Shown here: positions 54,115 to 63,592 of the stretch, piece by piece
Numbering within the stretch: position 1 is the first letter of the stretch
Layout: every line of letters begins with the position of its first letter
Origin: Desulfobacterales bacterium
GTDB lineage: Bacteria > Desulfobacterota > Desulfobacteria > Desulfobacterales > JAHDSC01
DNA length: 64,000 nucleotides
Assembly (NCBI GenBank): GCA_018432925.1
Contig: JAHDSC010000009.1
Location: forward strand, 1 to 64,000
Direction: 5' to 3'
The notes under the pieces: model-generated
Seen by the model: only the letters and a program-made list of their open reading frames with translations
Database searches by the model: none
Told to the model about the DNA's origin: nothing
Translations under genes and position numbers: made by a program

Positions 54115-54679
54115 AAATCCTAAAAAATTAACGCGGTTGCTGATTTCGATTATTTTCGTTACGCTTGCCGTTATCCTTGCAGTCTTTATCGGCTATCGCC
54201 GCATCTTGAATGAACCCGAAAAGATTATTTCATCTCTTGAAAGTAAGGCAAACATCTCGATAGACAATGTTCATCAGATCGCAACAAGGGATGGGAAGAA
54301 GGAATGGAGTTTGGATGCCGCGTCCGCACAATTTATGGAGCAAAATAACCAGGCAATTTTCAAGAAATTGTCCGTAATATTTTTTCTTGAAGACGGTGGA
54401 AAGATTTATCTCACTGCTGATAACGGCGTTTTGAATACGGATTCAAATGACATGGAGGTTGCCGGTAACGTGGTGATGAAAAATGAAAACTACCTGCTTA
54501 AAACCGATAATTTATATTACACGCACGGCAGGCGGTTCATTTTCTCAAATGTTCCGGTTGCCATTTTCGGAAACTCATTCGACCTGACGGCGGCCGCCAT
54601 GTCTTTTGACCTCAACACTCAAATTGCCTCTTTTTCAGGCAATGTGAAAGGCAGTTTCAGTGAGGATCTCAGTATCTAA
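54095..54679 (+). CDS. lptC: LPS export protein LptC
   Basis: LptC is a bitopic inner-membrane protein that passes LPS from the LptB2FG transporter to LptA. A membrane helix covers about residues 12-32 (LLISIIFVTLAVILAVFIGY), followed by a periplasmic beta-jellyroll with repeated GNVVMKN-type strands. The 194-residue length is near E. coli's 191. The overlaps with kdsC and lptA show tight translational coupling. Confidence 0.88.
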   Translation: MFSIKNKNPKKLTRLLISIIFVTLAVILAVFIGYRRILNEPEKIISSLESKANISIDNVHQIATRDGKKEWSLDAASAQFMEQNNQAIFKKLSVIFFLEDGGKIYLTADNGVLNTDSNDMEVAGNVVMKNENYLLKTDNLYYTHGRRFIFSNVPVAIFGNSFDLTAAAMSFDLNTQIASFSGNVKGSFSEDLSI

Positions 54680-55244
54680 CGATAGCAAATGGTCAATAAC
54701 CGCTTTTTTGTTGACAACGTTGGTGATCACAACATTATTTATAACATCCTCCGTCCATGCTGAAGAAAAAACGGATTCTGCCGATAAAAACCTTGAGAAA
54801 GGTCGAATTCATATCACGGCAGACAAGCTGATTACCGACAACAAGACAAAACTTGCCGAATTTACCGGAAACGTCCAAGTAATCCAAGGAGATACGGTTA
54901 TTCATAGTGAAACGCTTTTAATTTTCAATAAAAAAGGAGCGGATCAAAATAAGGACCTCCCCATGGCGGAAGGGTCGATTGAAAAAATCGTCGCGATCGG
55001 TCATGTAAAAATCACGTTCGGCGACAGAATCGCGACCGCAGAGAAAGCGGAATATTTTACGGATCGGGAGGTTCTTGTCTTGTCGGGACCCGACTCAAAG
55101 GTTATAAGCGGAAAGGATTCCATTTCCGGTTCAAAAATTACCCTTTACCGATCGGATGGACGCATCGAAGTGGAAAGCGGCGTTGAAAAACAGGTGGAAG
55201 CCGTTATTCATTCAGAAGAAAGGAAACCGAATCATCTTCGTTAA
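54660..55244 (+). CDS. lptA: LPS transport periplasmic protein LptA
   Basis: LptA forms the periplasmic bridge for LPS. A signal peptide is visible (ITAFLLTTLVITTLFITSSVHA, cleavage likely after HA at about residue 34), followed by an OstA-like beta-jellyroll: ITADKLITDNKTKLAEFTGNVQ and RIATAEKAEYF. The start is GTG 54660, overlapping the end of lptC. The C-terminal SEERKPNHLR tail is polar. Confidence 0.9.
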   Translation: MRISVSNDSKWSITAFLLTTLVITTLFITSSVHAEEKTDSADKNLEKGRIHITADKLITDNKTKLAEFTGNVQVIQGDTVIHSETLLIFNKKGADQNKDLPMAEGSIEKIVAIGHVKITFGDRIATAEKAEYFTDREVLVLSGPDSKVISGKDSISGSKITLYRSDGRIEVESGVEKQVEAVIHSEERKPNHLR

Positions 55245-55298
55245 GAAATCTATCCAATCGAACGAACCGAACCAATCGAATGCAGCAATTATTCATCA

Positions 55299-56021
55299 AT
55301 GACGACATTGTCTCTTGAAAAGCTTGTAAAAACCTATCATGGAAGGCGAGTTGTGGATTCCGTCAGCTTGAAAGTCGAAAGCAGCAGCGTGGTAGGACTT
55401 CTGGGTCCGAATGGTGCCGGAAAAACCACAACTTTCTACATGACCGTTGGAATGATAAAAAACGAGGCAGGAAAGATTTTACTTGACGATGAAGATATAA
55501 CGGATTGCCCAATGTACCTAAGAGCTCGAAAGGGTGTTGGTTACCTTCCGCAGGAGACTTCCGTTTTCAAAAAGCTGAGTGTGAAACAAAACATCATGGC
55601 CATTCTCGAAATGCTTCCGCTGTCTAAATCTGAGCAAGAACATCGTGCGGATATACTGCTCGAAGAATTGGGCATCAAACATCTTTCCACGCAGAAGGCC
55701 GACTTTCTTTCGGGGGGAGAGCGACGGCGGCTTGAAATATCTCGTGCCCTTGCTACAAACCCCTCATTTATTCTGCTCGATGAACCTTTTGCAGGGATTG
55801 ATCCGCTAGCTATCATCGACATTAAAAGCATCATTGAACATCTAAAAAAACGCGGGATCGGGATACTGATTTCCGATCACAATGTCAGGGAGACGCTCGG
55901 AGTTTGTGATATCGCTTATATCTTAAGTGCCGGAAAGGTCATCGAATTCGGCACTCCTGAAAAAATCGCTTCAAGCGAAACCGCCCGCAAAATCTATTTA
56001 GGAGACCAATTCAGGTTATAG
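55299..56021 (+). CDS. lptB: LPS export ABC transporter ATP-binding protein LptB
   Basis: LptB powers LPS extraction from the inner membrane. The 240-residue ATPase has Walker A GPNGAGKTT (36-44), the Q-loop LPQETSVF, signature LSGGE (137-141), Walker B ILLDEP (158-163) and the switch histidine in ISDHNVRET. It resembles LptB rather than LivG because of its neighbours and the GVGYLPQE motif. The LptF and LptG permeases are not in the window. rpoN follows after one base. Confidence 0.96.
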   Translation: MTTLSLEKLVKTYHGRRVVDSVSLKVESSSVVGLLGPNGAGKTTTFYMTVGMIKNEAGKILLDDEDITDCPMYLRARKGVGYLPQETSVFKKLSVKQNIMAILEMLPLSKSEQEHRADILLEELGIKHLSTQKADFLSGGERRRLEISRALATNPSFILLDEPFAGIDPLAIIDIKSIIEHLKKRGIGILISDHNVRETLGVCDIAYILSAGKVIEFGTPEKIASSETARKIYLGDQFRL

Positions 56022-56022
56022 C

Positions 56023-57456
56023 ATGGCTCTTGAACTAAGGCAGCATCTCAAATTAACCCAGCAACTGATCATGACGCCGCAGCTTCAGATGTCAATAAAA
56101 CTGCTGCAGTTGTCCCGACTGGAGCTTATGGACTTGATCAGGCAGGAACTGGTTGAAAACCCTGCGCTTGAAGAAATTCAGGAAGTTGTCGCCGAGGATC
56201 AAACTGCCGAAACCTCCCAAGTTGAAACCTCCGATTCGCCTGTCACCAAAGAAGTCACGATAGAAGAAAAAATTCACGATGATATCGACTGGAGCAATTA
56301 TATCGATGAATACAATTCTCCGGATCGAGTCCATTTTGAAACGGAAAAAAAAGATACACCGAATTTCGAAACTTTTATTTCCAGCAAGGAATCGCTGAAA
56401 GAACATCTGCTTTGGCAGTTGTTGATGATATCACCGACAAAAGAGGAAGAAGCCATCGGGAGTCTGATCATCGGAAACCTCAATAAAGACGGCTATCTGG
56501 ATGTCTCTATCGAGGAAATTGCATCCATGAGCGGATCCACGCCGGAAAAGGTGGAACAATTTTTATCCGTGATGCACACATTTGATCCGAGTGGCGTTTG
56601 CTCAAGAAATCTGCGCGAGTGTCTTCTGATTCAAGCGATTCGTCTGGGTCTTCAAAACACGATCGTAACGGATATTATATCCGACCATCTCAATCACCTT
56701 GAAAACAAGAATTACAAAGCCATCGCAAAGGCACTAAAAACAACCATAGAGGACATCGTTTCCGCCGTCGACATTATAAAAGGACTGGAGCCTAAACCGG
56801 GACGCCAATTCAGCGATGAAGAGCCGATCTATATTAACCCCGACATTTTTGTCTATAAATTCGAAGATGATTTTGTGATTGTTCTCAACGATGAAGGCAT
56901 ACCACGACTCCGCGTCAACTCCTTGTATAAAAACTCTTTAACCGGTCGGACAAATATTTCCGACAGTGCGAAAGATTATATTCAAGACAAGTTGCGTTCC
57001 GCAGCCTGGCTGATCCGAAGTATTCACCAACGTCAAAAGACCGTCTACAAGGTTATGGAAAGCATACTGCGTTTTCAGCGCGAGTTCTTCGAAAAGGGGA
57101 TTTCCTATTTAAAACCAATGGTGCTCAGAGATGTGGCAAAAGATATCAATATGCATGAATCCACCATCAGCAGGGTCACAACAAACAAGTATGCTTATAC
57201 TCCGCAGGGAATTTTCGAATTGAAATATTTTTTTAACAGTTCTATTAATCGAATTCACGGCGAGGCCATTGCTTCCGCCAGTGTGCAGCAAAGTATAAAA
57301 CAGATTATCAATGGTGAAAATCCTAAAAAACCATTCAGCGACAAAAAAATTTCTCAACTCTTAAAAGAAGCCAACATCGATATTGCTCGAAGAACCGTTG
57401 CGAAGTACCGGGAAATGCTGAAAGTCTTACCGTCCAGCAAACGCAAACAAATCTAA
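56023..57456 (+). CDS. rpoN: RNA polymerase sigma-54 factor
   Basis: Sigma-54 directs transcription from -24/-12 promoters and needs an AAA activator. The N-terminal glutamine-rich activator-interacting region (QHLKLTQQLIMTPQLQMSIKLLQ) is present. An acidic linker follows, then the core-binding domain and the C-terminal RpoN box ARRTVAKYRE (455-464). The 477-residue length matches E. coli (477). The lptB-rpoN-hpf order is conserved across proteobacteria. A sigma-54 activator gene starts at the right end of the window. Confidence 0.97.
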   Translation: MALELRQHLKLTQQLIMTPQLQMSIKLLQLSRLELMDLIRQELVENPALEEIQEVVAEDQTAETSQVETSDSPVTKEVTIEEKIHDDIDWSNYIDEYNSPDRVHFETEKKDTPNFETFISSKESLKEHLLWQLLMISPTKEEEAIGSLIIGNLNKDGYLDVSIEEIASMSGSTPEKVEQFLSVMHTFDPSGVCSRNLRECLLIQAIRLGLQNTIVTDIISDHLNHLENKNYKAIAKALKTTIEDIVSAVDIIKGLEPKPGRQFSDEEPIYINPDIFVYKFEDDFVIVLNDEGIPRLRVNSLYKNSLTGRTNISDSAKDYIQDKLRSAAWLIRSIHQRQKTVYKVMESILRFQREFFEKGISYLKPMVLRDVAKDINMHESTISRVTTNKYAYTPQGIFELKYFFNSSINRIHGEAIASASVQQSIKQIINGENPKKPFSDKKISQLLKEANIDIARRTVAKYREMLKVLPSSKRKQI

Positions 57457-57468
57457 AGGGGTTTTTGC

Positions 57469-58002
57469 ATGCAGACATCCGTGACGTTTAAGAATCTTGA
57501 TTCATCTGAAAATCTGAAGTCATATATTCATGAGAAACTCGATCGGTTTGACAGATTTCTTGACAATCCTGCGGAAGCGAATGTCGTGCTTTCAGTTGAA
57601 AAGTTTCGCCATCTAGCTGAAATCAATATAAGTGGAGACGGATTGAGCATCAACGGCAAGGAAGAGACAAACGACATGTATTCAGCAATCGACATCGTCA
57701 TGGACAAACTCGAAAAACAGATTAAGAAAAACAAAGAAAAAAACAGAGGATACCGTGGCGGATTAAAACTCAAGCCCATAAGTTCGAATGCTGAAGAAGC
57801 AGAATCAATACCCGATGAGGCTGCCGGGCACGTAAAAATCAAGAACATTGAATATAAACCGATGGATATTGAAGAAGCAATTATGCAAATGGAACTCTTG
57901 AACAATAATTTCCTTGTGTTTACAAATGCGAGGACAGAAAAAATTAATGTTCTTTATCGCCGCAACAACGGGCGGTATGGATTAATTCAGCCCAGCAATT
58001 AA
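57469..58002 (+). CDS. hpf: Ribosome hibernation promoting factor, long form
   Basis: The protein binds stationary-phase ribosomes. Its N-terminal domain (about 1-95) matches HPF/YfiA. The C-terminal domain (about 118-175, IKNIEYKPMDIEEAIMQMELLNNNFLVFTNARTEK) is the dimerisation tail of the long form, which alone gives 100S ribosomes. The long form is unusual next to rpoN in gammaproteobacteria, where the short form is usual, but typical in deltaproteobacteria. The start is ATG 57469, 12 bases after rpoN. Confidence 0.94.
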   Translation: MQTSVTFKNLDSSENLKSYIHEKLDRFDRFLDNPAEANVVLSVEKFRHLAEINISGDGLSINGKEETNDMYSAIDIVMDKLEKQIKKNKEKNRGYRGGLKLKPISSNAEEAESIPDEAAGHVKIKNIEYKPMDIEEAIMQMELLNNNFLVFTNARTEKINVLYRRNNGRYGLIQPSN

Positions 58003-58085
58003 GGGGGGACGATACGCTTTAGGTCGGGCGCCTCTTAAAACAGCGAACCCGCCGGGTAATTATTTTTTTGTGAAAATGGAAGATA

Positions 58086-58544
58086 ATGAAGATTCTTGAT
58101 TTTTTGCATAAAGATACAATTCTGGTTAATCTGAAATCATATGACAAGAAAGGGGTTCTCGGAGAGCTTGCCGCTCCCGTCGCCCAAGCAACCGGCTTAG
58201 ATCCTGAGAATCTCGTCGGTGTTCTCATGGAAAGAGAACGGCTTGGAAGTACCGGCATTGGAGGGGGTATCGGCATTCCGCACGGCAAACTAAAAATCCT
58301 TGATTCGTTGACCCTCGCATTTGGTCTAAGCCGCAAGGGGGTTGATTTTGAATCTATGGACGGGCGACCGACGCACATCTTTTTTCTTCTTGTGACTCCG
58401 GAAAACTCAACGGGTGTACATCTGAAGCTGCTTGCCAGGATCTCAAGATTGCTCAAGAATGATCACTTCAAGTCAAAGCTCTTAAATGCTGAAGACAGCG
58501 ATGAAGTTCTGAGGATCATCAAAGAGGAAGATGAAGAATTTTAA
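58086..58544 (+). CDS. ptsN: PTS IIA-nitrogen protein PtsN
   Basis: The 152-residue protein is an EIIA-Fru/Ntr-type domain with the phospho-acceptor histidine H66 in GIGIPHGKL. In the PTS-Ntr system it takes phosphate from NPr and regulates potassium and nitrogen functions rather than sugar uptake. No ptsP or NPr gene is in the window. It lies 83 bases after hpf, in the classical rpoN-hpf-ptsN order. Confidence 0.93.
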   Translation: MKILDFLHKDTILVNLKSYDKKGVLGELAAPVAQATGLDPENLVGVLMERERLGSTGIGGGIGIPHGKLKILDSLTLAFGLSRKGVDFESMDGRPTHIFFLLVTPENSTGVHLKLLARISRLLKNDHFKSKLLNAEDSDEVLRIIKEEDEEF

Positions 58545-58792
58545 TGAACAACCGGGGATTGCATTGTGAAATCACCACTGTTTCAGTTTCAAACCAACCA
58601 ATTTCTTTAATTGGCGATAAAATCCGGCGGAGTTGAAGAGCGTCCGATTGCATGGTCCGTCTGGTGCGGGAGGATGTTTCGACGGCAAACCACCATAACC
58701 ACCATGGCAAGACATTTCATTCAAGTCTGCCGCACGCCTTCAACGGTAATTCATCCGCCGAATATTTTTACCCTTAAACAAATCGTTTATAA

Positions 58793-59656
58793 GTGAAAAA
58801 CTTAAACCTAATCATTATTACAGGGTATTCAGGGTCCGGAAAAAGCACCGCAATTGCGGCATTTGAGGATGCCGGTTTTTATTGCGTCGACAACATGCCG
58901 GTCGACCTTCTCCCAAAATTTCTGGAATTGCCGATCGAAAATGCTTCTGAAATTTCCGGTCTTGCTTTTGTAATGGACCTTCGAGAGAAAGGCTTCCTTT
59001 TAAAATACGCCGCTGTTTTTGAATCGCTGAGAAACAAGGGATACAATTTTAAAATTCTTTTTCTTGAAGCGGATGAGAAAATTCTTTTGCAGCGTTACAG
59101 TCAAACACGCCGGCACCATCCTCTGTCTCACAACCAATCCTTGCTGGATGGGATACGGGCGGAACGAGAACAATTGAAGGACCTGAGAATAGCAGCGGAT
59201 AAGATTATAAATACTTCGCATTACAATGTGCATGATCTGAAGGCTCTTATTGTGGATCTTGCACAAAAAACCAAAAAACTGGTGACAATGAGGATCAACG
59301 TCTTGTCATTCGGGTTTAAATTTGGTCTTCCTCACGACGCGGACTTGATTATGGATGTTCGATTTCTCGTTAATCCATTTTTCGTTTCTGAATTGAAACC
59401 CTTAGATGGAGAGGCTCAAGAAATTAAAAACTATGTCCTAAGCAACGATGAAACCAAAAAATTTCTTAAAAAATATTTAGACCTTCTGGATTATTTGATC
59501 CCTTTATATGAAAAGGAGGGAAAGGCCTATTTAACCATTGCCATCGGCTGTACGGGAGGTCGGCATCGCTCGGTGGCGGTTGCACGATCTGTTTTTGATC
59601 ATATCAAAGAATCAGGGAAGAATGCTGAAATTATACATCGGGATATCGGCCTGTGA
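58793..59656 (+). CDS. rapZ: RNase adapter protein RapZ
   Basis: RapZ (formerly YvcJ/YhbJ) has an N-terminal P-loop domain (GYSGSGKST, 11-19; YCVDNMPVDLLPKFL) and a C-terminal domain ending in GCTGGRHRSVAVA. In E. coli it binds the small RNA GlmZ and controls glucosamine-6-phosphate synthesis. The partners here are unknown. The start is GTG 58793 without a clear ribosome site. The 248-base spacer to ptsN holds only a CCAATT/AATTGG hairpin (58598-58614). Confidence 0.93.
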   Translation: MKNLNLIIITGYSGSGKSTAIAAFEDAGFYCVDNMPVDLLPKFLELPIENASEISGLAFVMDLREKGFLLKYAAVFESLRNKGYNFKILFLEADEKILLQRYSQTRRHHPLSHNQSLLDGIRAEREQLKDLRIAADKIINTSHYNVHDLKALIVDLAQKTKKLVTMRINVLSFGFKFGLPHDADLIMDVRFLVNPFFVSELKPLDGEAQEIKNYVLSNDETKKFLKKYLDLLDYLIPLYEKEGKAYLTIAIGCTGGRHRSVAVARSVFDHIKESGKNAEIIHRDIGL

Positions 59657-59826
59657 TATTATTGCCGAGACCTTGTCGGGTCTCCCGAATGCGGAAGCGG
59701 AGCTGCCCGGGTCGCCTCCAGGCGAAAAAAGCAATCCATAAAAAAGCTTGCCTTTCTTGATCAAAATTGTTTTCTGAAACCACCCAGTAACTGAAAATAA
59801 CAGGCAACGGATATTTGAGGAGTTTT

Positions 59827-60237
59827 ATGATCGGAATCGTTATTGTTACACACTGCCAGCTCGGAGATGCACTTATTGATACGGCTGAGTTCATTCTTGG
59901 GTCCAGACCGGAAGCCATGATATCAGTTTCTATCAATTTAAATGAAAATGCCGAAAAACTCCGCAAAAAAATCTTGGAGGGGATTAAAAAGGTAGATCAT
60001 AAAAGAGGGATACTTATCCTGACGGATATGTTCGGTGGGACACCCTCAAATTTGAGTTATTCTTTTCTGGAAGAAGGTCGGGTGGAAGTAATTTCCGGGG
60101 TCAACCTTCCCATGCTGATTAAAGCCTCAACCGCAAGGAAAGACACCGGCCTTGCCGAGCTTGCCGGATGTCTGGAGGCATATGGCAGAAAAAGCATCTC
60201 ACTGGCCAGCGGAATTTTAAAAGGAAACAAACATTGA
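59827..60237 (+). CDS. PTS EIIA-mannose domain protein
   Basis: The 136-residue protein has the EIIA-Man fold with the phospho-histidine H9 in IVTHCQL, then the LTDMFGGTPSNLS motif and a VNLPMLIKA loop. No EIIB, EIIC or EIID gene adjoins it, so it is probably a regulatory phospho-acceptor as in other deltaproteobacterial PTS clusters. GAGGAG lies four bases before ATG 59827. Confidence 0.9.
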   Translation: MIGIVIVTHCQLGDALIDTAEFILGSRPEAMISVSINLNENAEKLRKKILEGIKKVDHKRGILILTDMFGGTPSNLSYSFLEEGRVEVISGVNLPMLIKASTARKDTGLAELAGCLEAYGRKSISLASGILKGNKH

Positions 60238-60469
60238 CAGTTCCAAATGGTGATTAATTAGTGGACACCGCCGGTTTCCTTCACATAAACGACCCATACC
60301 GGAATCAGGCAGCGCAGGGGTTTTTCTGCGGGGCGTATTTCCTTTACGAAGCAGATGGAACCTCCTGGAAAACATGATCCGGTTCAAAAATGCGATTTTC
60401 CCCCGTTCATTCCATAATATTTGCACCGAATCGGATGCATTGCGTTAAAACAAAACCGAAGGAGGCGTC

Positions 60470-61474
60470 ATGAGCGTAAAATTGGGTATAAACGGTTTCG
60501 GAAGAATAGGCCGCCTTGTTCTCAGGGCGACAATCAATCGCTCGGATATTGAAGTCGCCGCGATTAACGATCTGACGGATTCAGCCACGATGGCTCATCT
60601 GCTTACCTACGATTCCGTCCACGGTCGCCTGGCTCTTGATGTTCAAGATAAAACAGACTCCATTGAAGTGGGAGGAAAGTCGATCGCCTTCACATCTATA
60701 AAGGATCCATCAAATCTGCGCTGGAAAGATTATGGAGTGGATATTGTTGCTGAGTGCACCGGCATCTTCAGGGATCTTGAAAATGCATCGAAACACCTCG
60801 CCGCAGGAGCACGTAAGGTTATCATATCGGCCCCCGCCAAAGATCCGGATATCACCATTGTCATGGGGGTTAATTCCAACCGGTATGATCCAAGAAATCA
60901 TCATATTATTTCAAATGCCTCTTGCACCACAAATTGTCTGGCACCGGTGTGCAAGGTATTGCTTGAAAACTTCGGCATAAGGTCAGGGCTCATGACCACT
61001 GTTCATTCTTATACGGGCGACCAGCGTCTCGTGGATCTTCCCCACAAAGATCTTCGTCGGGCCCGAGCGGCTGCGCTTTCGATGATTCCCACAACAACGG
61101 GTGCAGCCAGGGCCGTGTCTCTGGTAATTCCGGAACTCTCGGGAAAACTCAACGGACTTGCCATTCGCGTGCCGACTCCGAATGTGTCGGCTGTCGACTT
61201 TGTTGCGATACTGGAAAAATCGGGAATTACGGTTTCCGACGTAAATGATGCCATTAAACAGGCCTCAGAGGGATCTCTTGCGGGCATACTTGGATGTAAC
61301 GATCTTCCATTGGTGTCCTGTGATTTCAATGGATCGACTTTATCTTCCATTGTTGATGCTCCAAACACTTATGTCATTGATAACATGGCAAAAGTGATTG
61401 CCTGGTATGACAATGAAACCGCTTATGCAAACAGGATGGTGGATCTCGCGGCCATGATCGGTACCCAACTTTAA
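60470..61474 (+). CDS. gap: Glyceraldehyde-3-phosphate dehydrogenase (type I)
   Basis: The enzyme oxidises glyceraldehyde-3-phosphate with NAD+. Seen are NGFGRIGR (8-15), NDLTD near 33-37 indicating NAD preference, and the catalytic C152 in SNASCTTNC. The conserved histidine motif HSYTGDQ also lies in its usual place. The 334-residue length is normal. AAGGAGG precedes the ATG. tpiA follows 290 bases later, so the two glycolytic genes are neighbours. Confidence 0.97.
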   Translation: MSVKLGINGFGRIGRLVLRATINRSDIEVAAINDLTDSATMAHLLTYDSVHGRLALDVQDKTDSIEVGGKSIAFTSIKDPSNLRWKDYGVDIVAECTGIFRDLENASKHLAAGARKVIISAPAKDPDITIVMGVNSNRYDPRNHHIISNASCTTNCLAPVCKVLLENFGIRSGLMTTVHSYTGDQRLVDLPHKDLRRARAAALSMIPTTTGAARAVSLVIPELSGKLNGLAIRVPTPNVSAVDFVAILEKSGITVSDVNDAIKQASEGSLAGILGCNDLPLVSCDFNGSTLSSIVDAPNTYVIDNMAKVIAWYDNETAYANRMVDLAAMIGTQL

Positions 61475-61764
61475 ATCGGCCGCCTCCGCTTCGTGGCTAT
61501 GGTCGCCGCCCGGAAACGCTGAGATCGATCCGGTTCCTTGGCGATGAGCAACTCACTGCAAAGTGCAGATTACTAACATAAGCAGACCTTTAAAATGTTT
61601 TCAATTTCATTCAGGTTCGGGATGGAATAATTTATACCACAAAAAATTATGGATAAAGTGCAACACCGTATATGGAATTTTTGCGAAGTTGTCGAAATTT
61701 GAACCTGACCCAGAAACCGGATGAAAAAGAATGTGTTGCAAAGGTCTCATAAGGAGATGGATCC

Positions 61765-62526
61765 ATGGAGAATCGCCGACCCCTTATCGCCGGTAACTGG
61801 AAAATGTTCAAGACTTGCAGCGAGGCTGTTGAGACAACCAGACGACTCCTAACTCTTTTAGAGAAAAATGTCGATACGGATGTAATGATTGCGCCTCCCT
61901 TTACGGCGTTGGCTGCTGTAGCGAATATCGCCAAAGGAAGCCTCATCTCGGTCGGCGCCCAGAATCTTTTTTGGGAAAAAGAGGGAGCGTACACGGGTGA
62001 AATATCAGCCCCCATGATTGCATCAGCGGGATGCAAATACGTTATAATAGGTCACTCTGAACGACGGCGGTATTTTGGTGATACAGACCAGACCGTTAAC
62101 AGAAAAATAGCCGCCGCAATCCAAAATGATTTGATACCGATTTTCTGCGTGGGAGAATCAGAAAAGGAACGCGAATCGAAAGAGACATTTTCTGTGCTTG
62201 ACAAACAAGTGAAAAAGGGGTTAGAAAATTTCTCTTCGAATGATTTAAAAACATTGGTCATTGCATATGAACCGGTATGGGCGATCGGAACCGGCAAAAC
62301 AGCCACCCGTATTCAGGCCCAAGAAGCTCATGCATTTCTGCGTTCAAAACTTGTAAAATGTTTCGGAAATAAACTTGCCAAATCCATCCGAATACTATAC
62401 GGAGGAAGTGTCAAGCCAAACAATATTTCGGAATTGATGGCAATGCCCGATGTTGACGGAGCCCTCGTAGGAGGAGCGAGCTTGGATGCAGAAACGTTCA
62501 GAAAAATCATTGATTTTCAAACATAA
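61765..62526 (+). CDS. tpiA: Triose-phosphate isomerase
   Basis: This TIM-barrel enzyme interconverts dihydroxyacetone phosphate and glyceraldehyde-3-phosphate. Catalytic residues are K13 (GNWKMF), H97 (GHSERR) and E169 (AYEPVWAIGTG). The phosphate-binding GGSVKP and GALVGGASL are present. The 253-residue length is normal. AAGGAG lies nine bases before the ATG. The spacer after gap has an inverted repeat (TCAGGTTC near 61612 and GAACCTGA near 61701) of unknown meaning. Confidence 0.97.
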   Translation: MENRRPLIAGNWKMFKTCSEAVETTRRLLTLLEKNVDTDVMIAPPFTALAAVANIAKGSLISVGAQNLFWEKEGAYTGEISAPMIASAGCKYVIIGHSERRRYFGDTDQTVNRKIAAAIQNDLIPIFCVGESEKERESKETFSVLDKQVKKGLENFSSNDLKTLVIAYEPVWAIGTGKTATRIQAQEAHAFLRSKLVKCFGNKLAKSIRILYGGSVKPNNISELMAMPDVDGALVGGASLDAETFRKIIDFQT

Positions 62527-62563
62527 TTACATAACCGGCAACCCGGAATCAAAGTAATCAACC

Positions 62564-62938
62564 ATGTCAATAGCTTTAATCATTATTCATGTTATTGTAT
62601 GTATCGCCCTTATCATGATCGTTTTACTGCAGACGGGAAAAGGAGCGGATATGGGCGCTGCTTTCGGTGGAGGCTCTAGTCAGACACTTTTCGGCAGTTC
62701 AGGAGCTTCAACATTTTTAAGCAAGGCAACCACCGTGGCGACAATCGTTTTTATGGTGACCTCTTTAACGCTTGCTTATATTTCCGGTCATCGTACCGGA
62801 AGTTCCATTATGCAAAACTCAAGAGCTCCGATAGAACAGCCGGCTTCACAGACAGTGCCTGAAAATGACGCCCAATCCTTACCAGAAGCTTCACAGCCTG
62901 CGAAGGCGGATCAAACGGAAAAAAGTTCTCAAAAATAG
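62564..62938 (+). CDS. secG: Preprotein translocase subunit SecG
   Basis: SecG is a small subunit of the SecYEG channel. Two membrane segments cover about residues 3-22 and 51-70, joined by the conserved LLQTGKGADMGAAFGGGSSQTLFG loop. A Pro/Ser/Gln-rich C-terminal tail of about 50 residues follows, longer than in most SecG proteins. The order tpiA-secG-tRNA-Leu is conserved; E. coli too has tRNA-Leu(GAG) after secG. Confidence 0.93.
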   Translation: MSIALIIIHVIVCIALIMIVLLQTGKGADMGAAFGGGSSQTLFGSSGASTFLSKATTVATIVFMVTSLTLAYISGHRTGSSIMQNSRAPIEQPASQTVPENDAQSLPEASQPAKADQTEKSSQK

Positions 62939-62949
62939 AACACCTTTGC

Positions 62950-63035
62950 GCCGAAGTGGTGGAACTTGGTAGACACGCTATCTTGAGGGGGTAGTGGGGA
63001 GACCCGTGCCGGTTCAAGTCCGGCCTTCGGCACCA
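62950..63035 (+). tRNA. tRNA-Leu (anticodon GAG)
   Basis: The acceptor stem is GCCGAAG/CTTCGGC with discriminator A and encoded CCA. The D-arm, a long class II variable arm (TGGGGAGACCCG) and GGTTCAAGTCC T-arm are visible. The anticodon loop TTGAGGG between CTATC and GGTAG gives anticodon GAG at 62985-62987, reading CUC and CUU leucine codons. It starts 11 bases after secG, so it is likely processed from the same transcript. Confidence 0.97.
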
Positions 63036-63185
63036 TTTTTAAAAATTTTAAATTTTTCCGGATACCGACGCGTCGACGTTTTTCCCAACCCGTGTTTGTC
63101 GCTATCTTCCTATCGATCAGGCGGCAAAAAAATTTTACACAATTACCAGACGCAGTGTTGGTTCATTATTTTTTTTGAGGCTGAA

Positions 63186-63572
63186 ATGGGCAAATCCAAT
63201 AAACTACTTATTATTGATGACAACGAAGAAGTGTTGACAAGCTTATACGAGTACCTGAGTCAGAAAAAATATCAGGTGATCTCCGCTTCCAACGGTCTGG
63301 ATGGGCTAAAATTGCTTGATGCCGAAAAAGGGGAATTTGATTTGATCATAACAGACCTTGTCATGCCAAACATCAGCGGGGTCGGGGTTATTTCAATCGT
63401 GAAAAAAAAATATCCGACTATTCCTGTTATCGCAATTACCGGATGGGGAGAACATCCCGAGGCATTGGCAACGGAAGCGAATGCGGACATCGTACTTGAA
63501 AAACCTTTCGAACTCTCTGAGCTTGACAAATTAATCGCCGGCCTGCTTTCCACCCCAAAAAGCAAAATCTAA
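63186..63572 (+). CDS. Stand-alone response-regulator receiver domain
   Basis: The 128-residue protein is a single CheY-like receiver: D11, D12, phospho-acceptor D57 (LIITDLVMP), T85 and K107 (LEKPF). It has no output domain. An open frame starts inside the tRNA, but GAGG precedes the ATG at 63186, which is the right start. It lies 20 bases ahead of a sigma-54 activator that lacks an N-terminal receiver, so the two may be functionally coupled. Confidence 0.9.
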   Translation: MGKSNKLLIIDDNEEVLTSLYEYLSQKKYQVISASNGLDGLKLLDAEKGEFDLIITDLVMPNISGVGVISIVKKKYPTIPVIAITGWGEHPEALATEANADIVLEKPFELSELDKLIAGLLSTPKSKI

Positions 63573-63592
63573 CCGTAAATATTGAGACAAAA

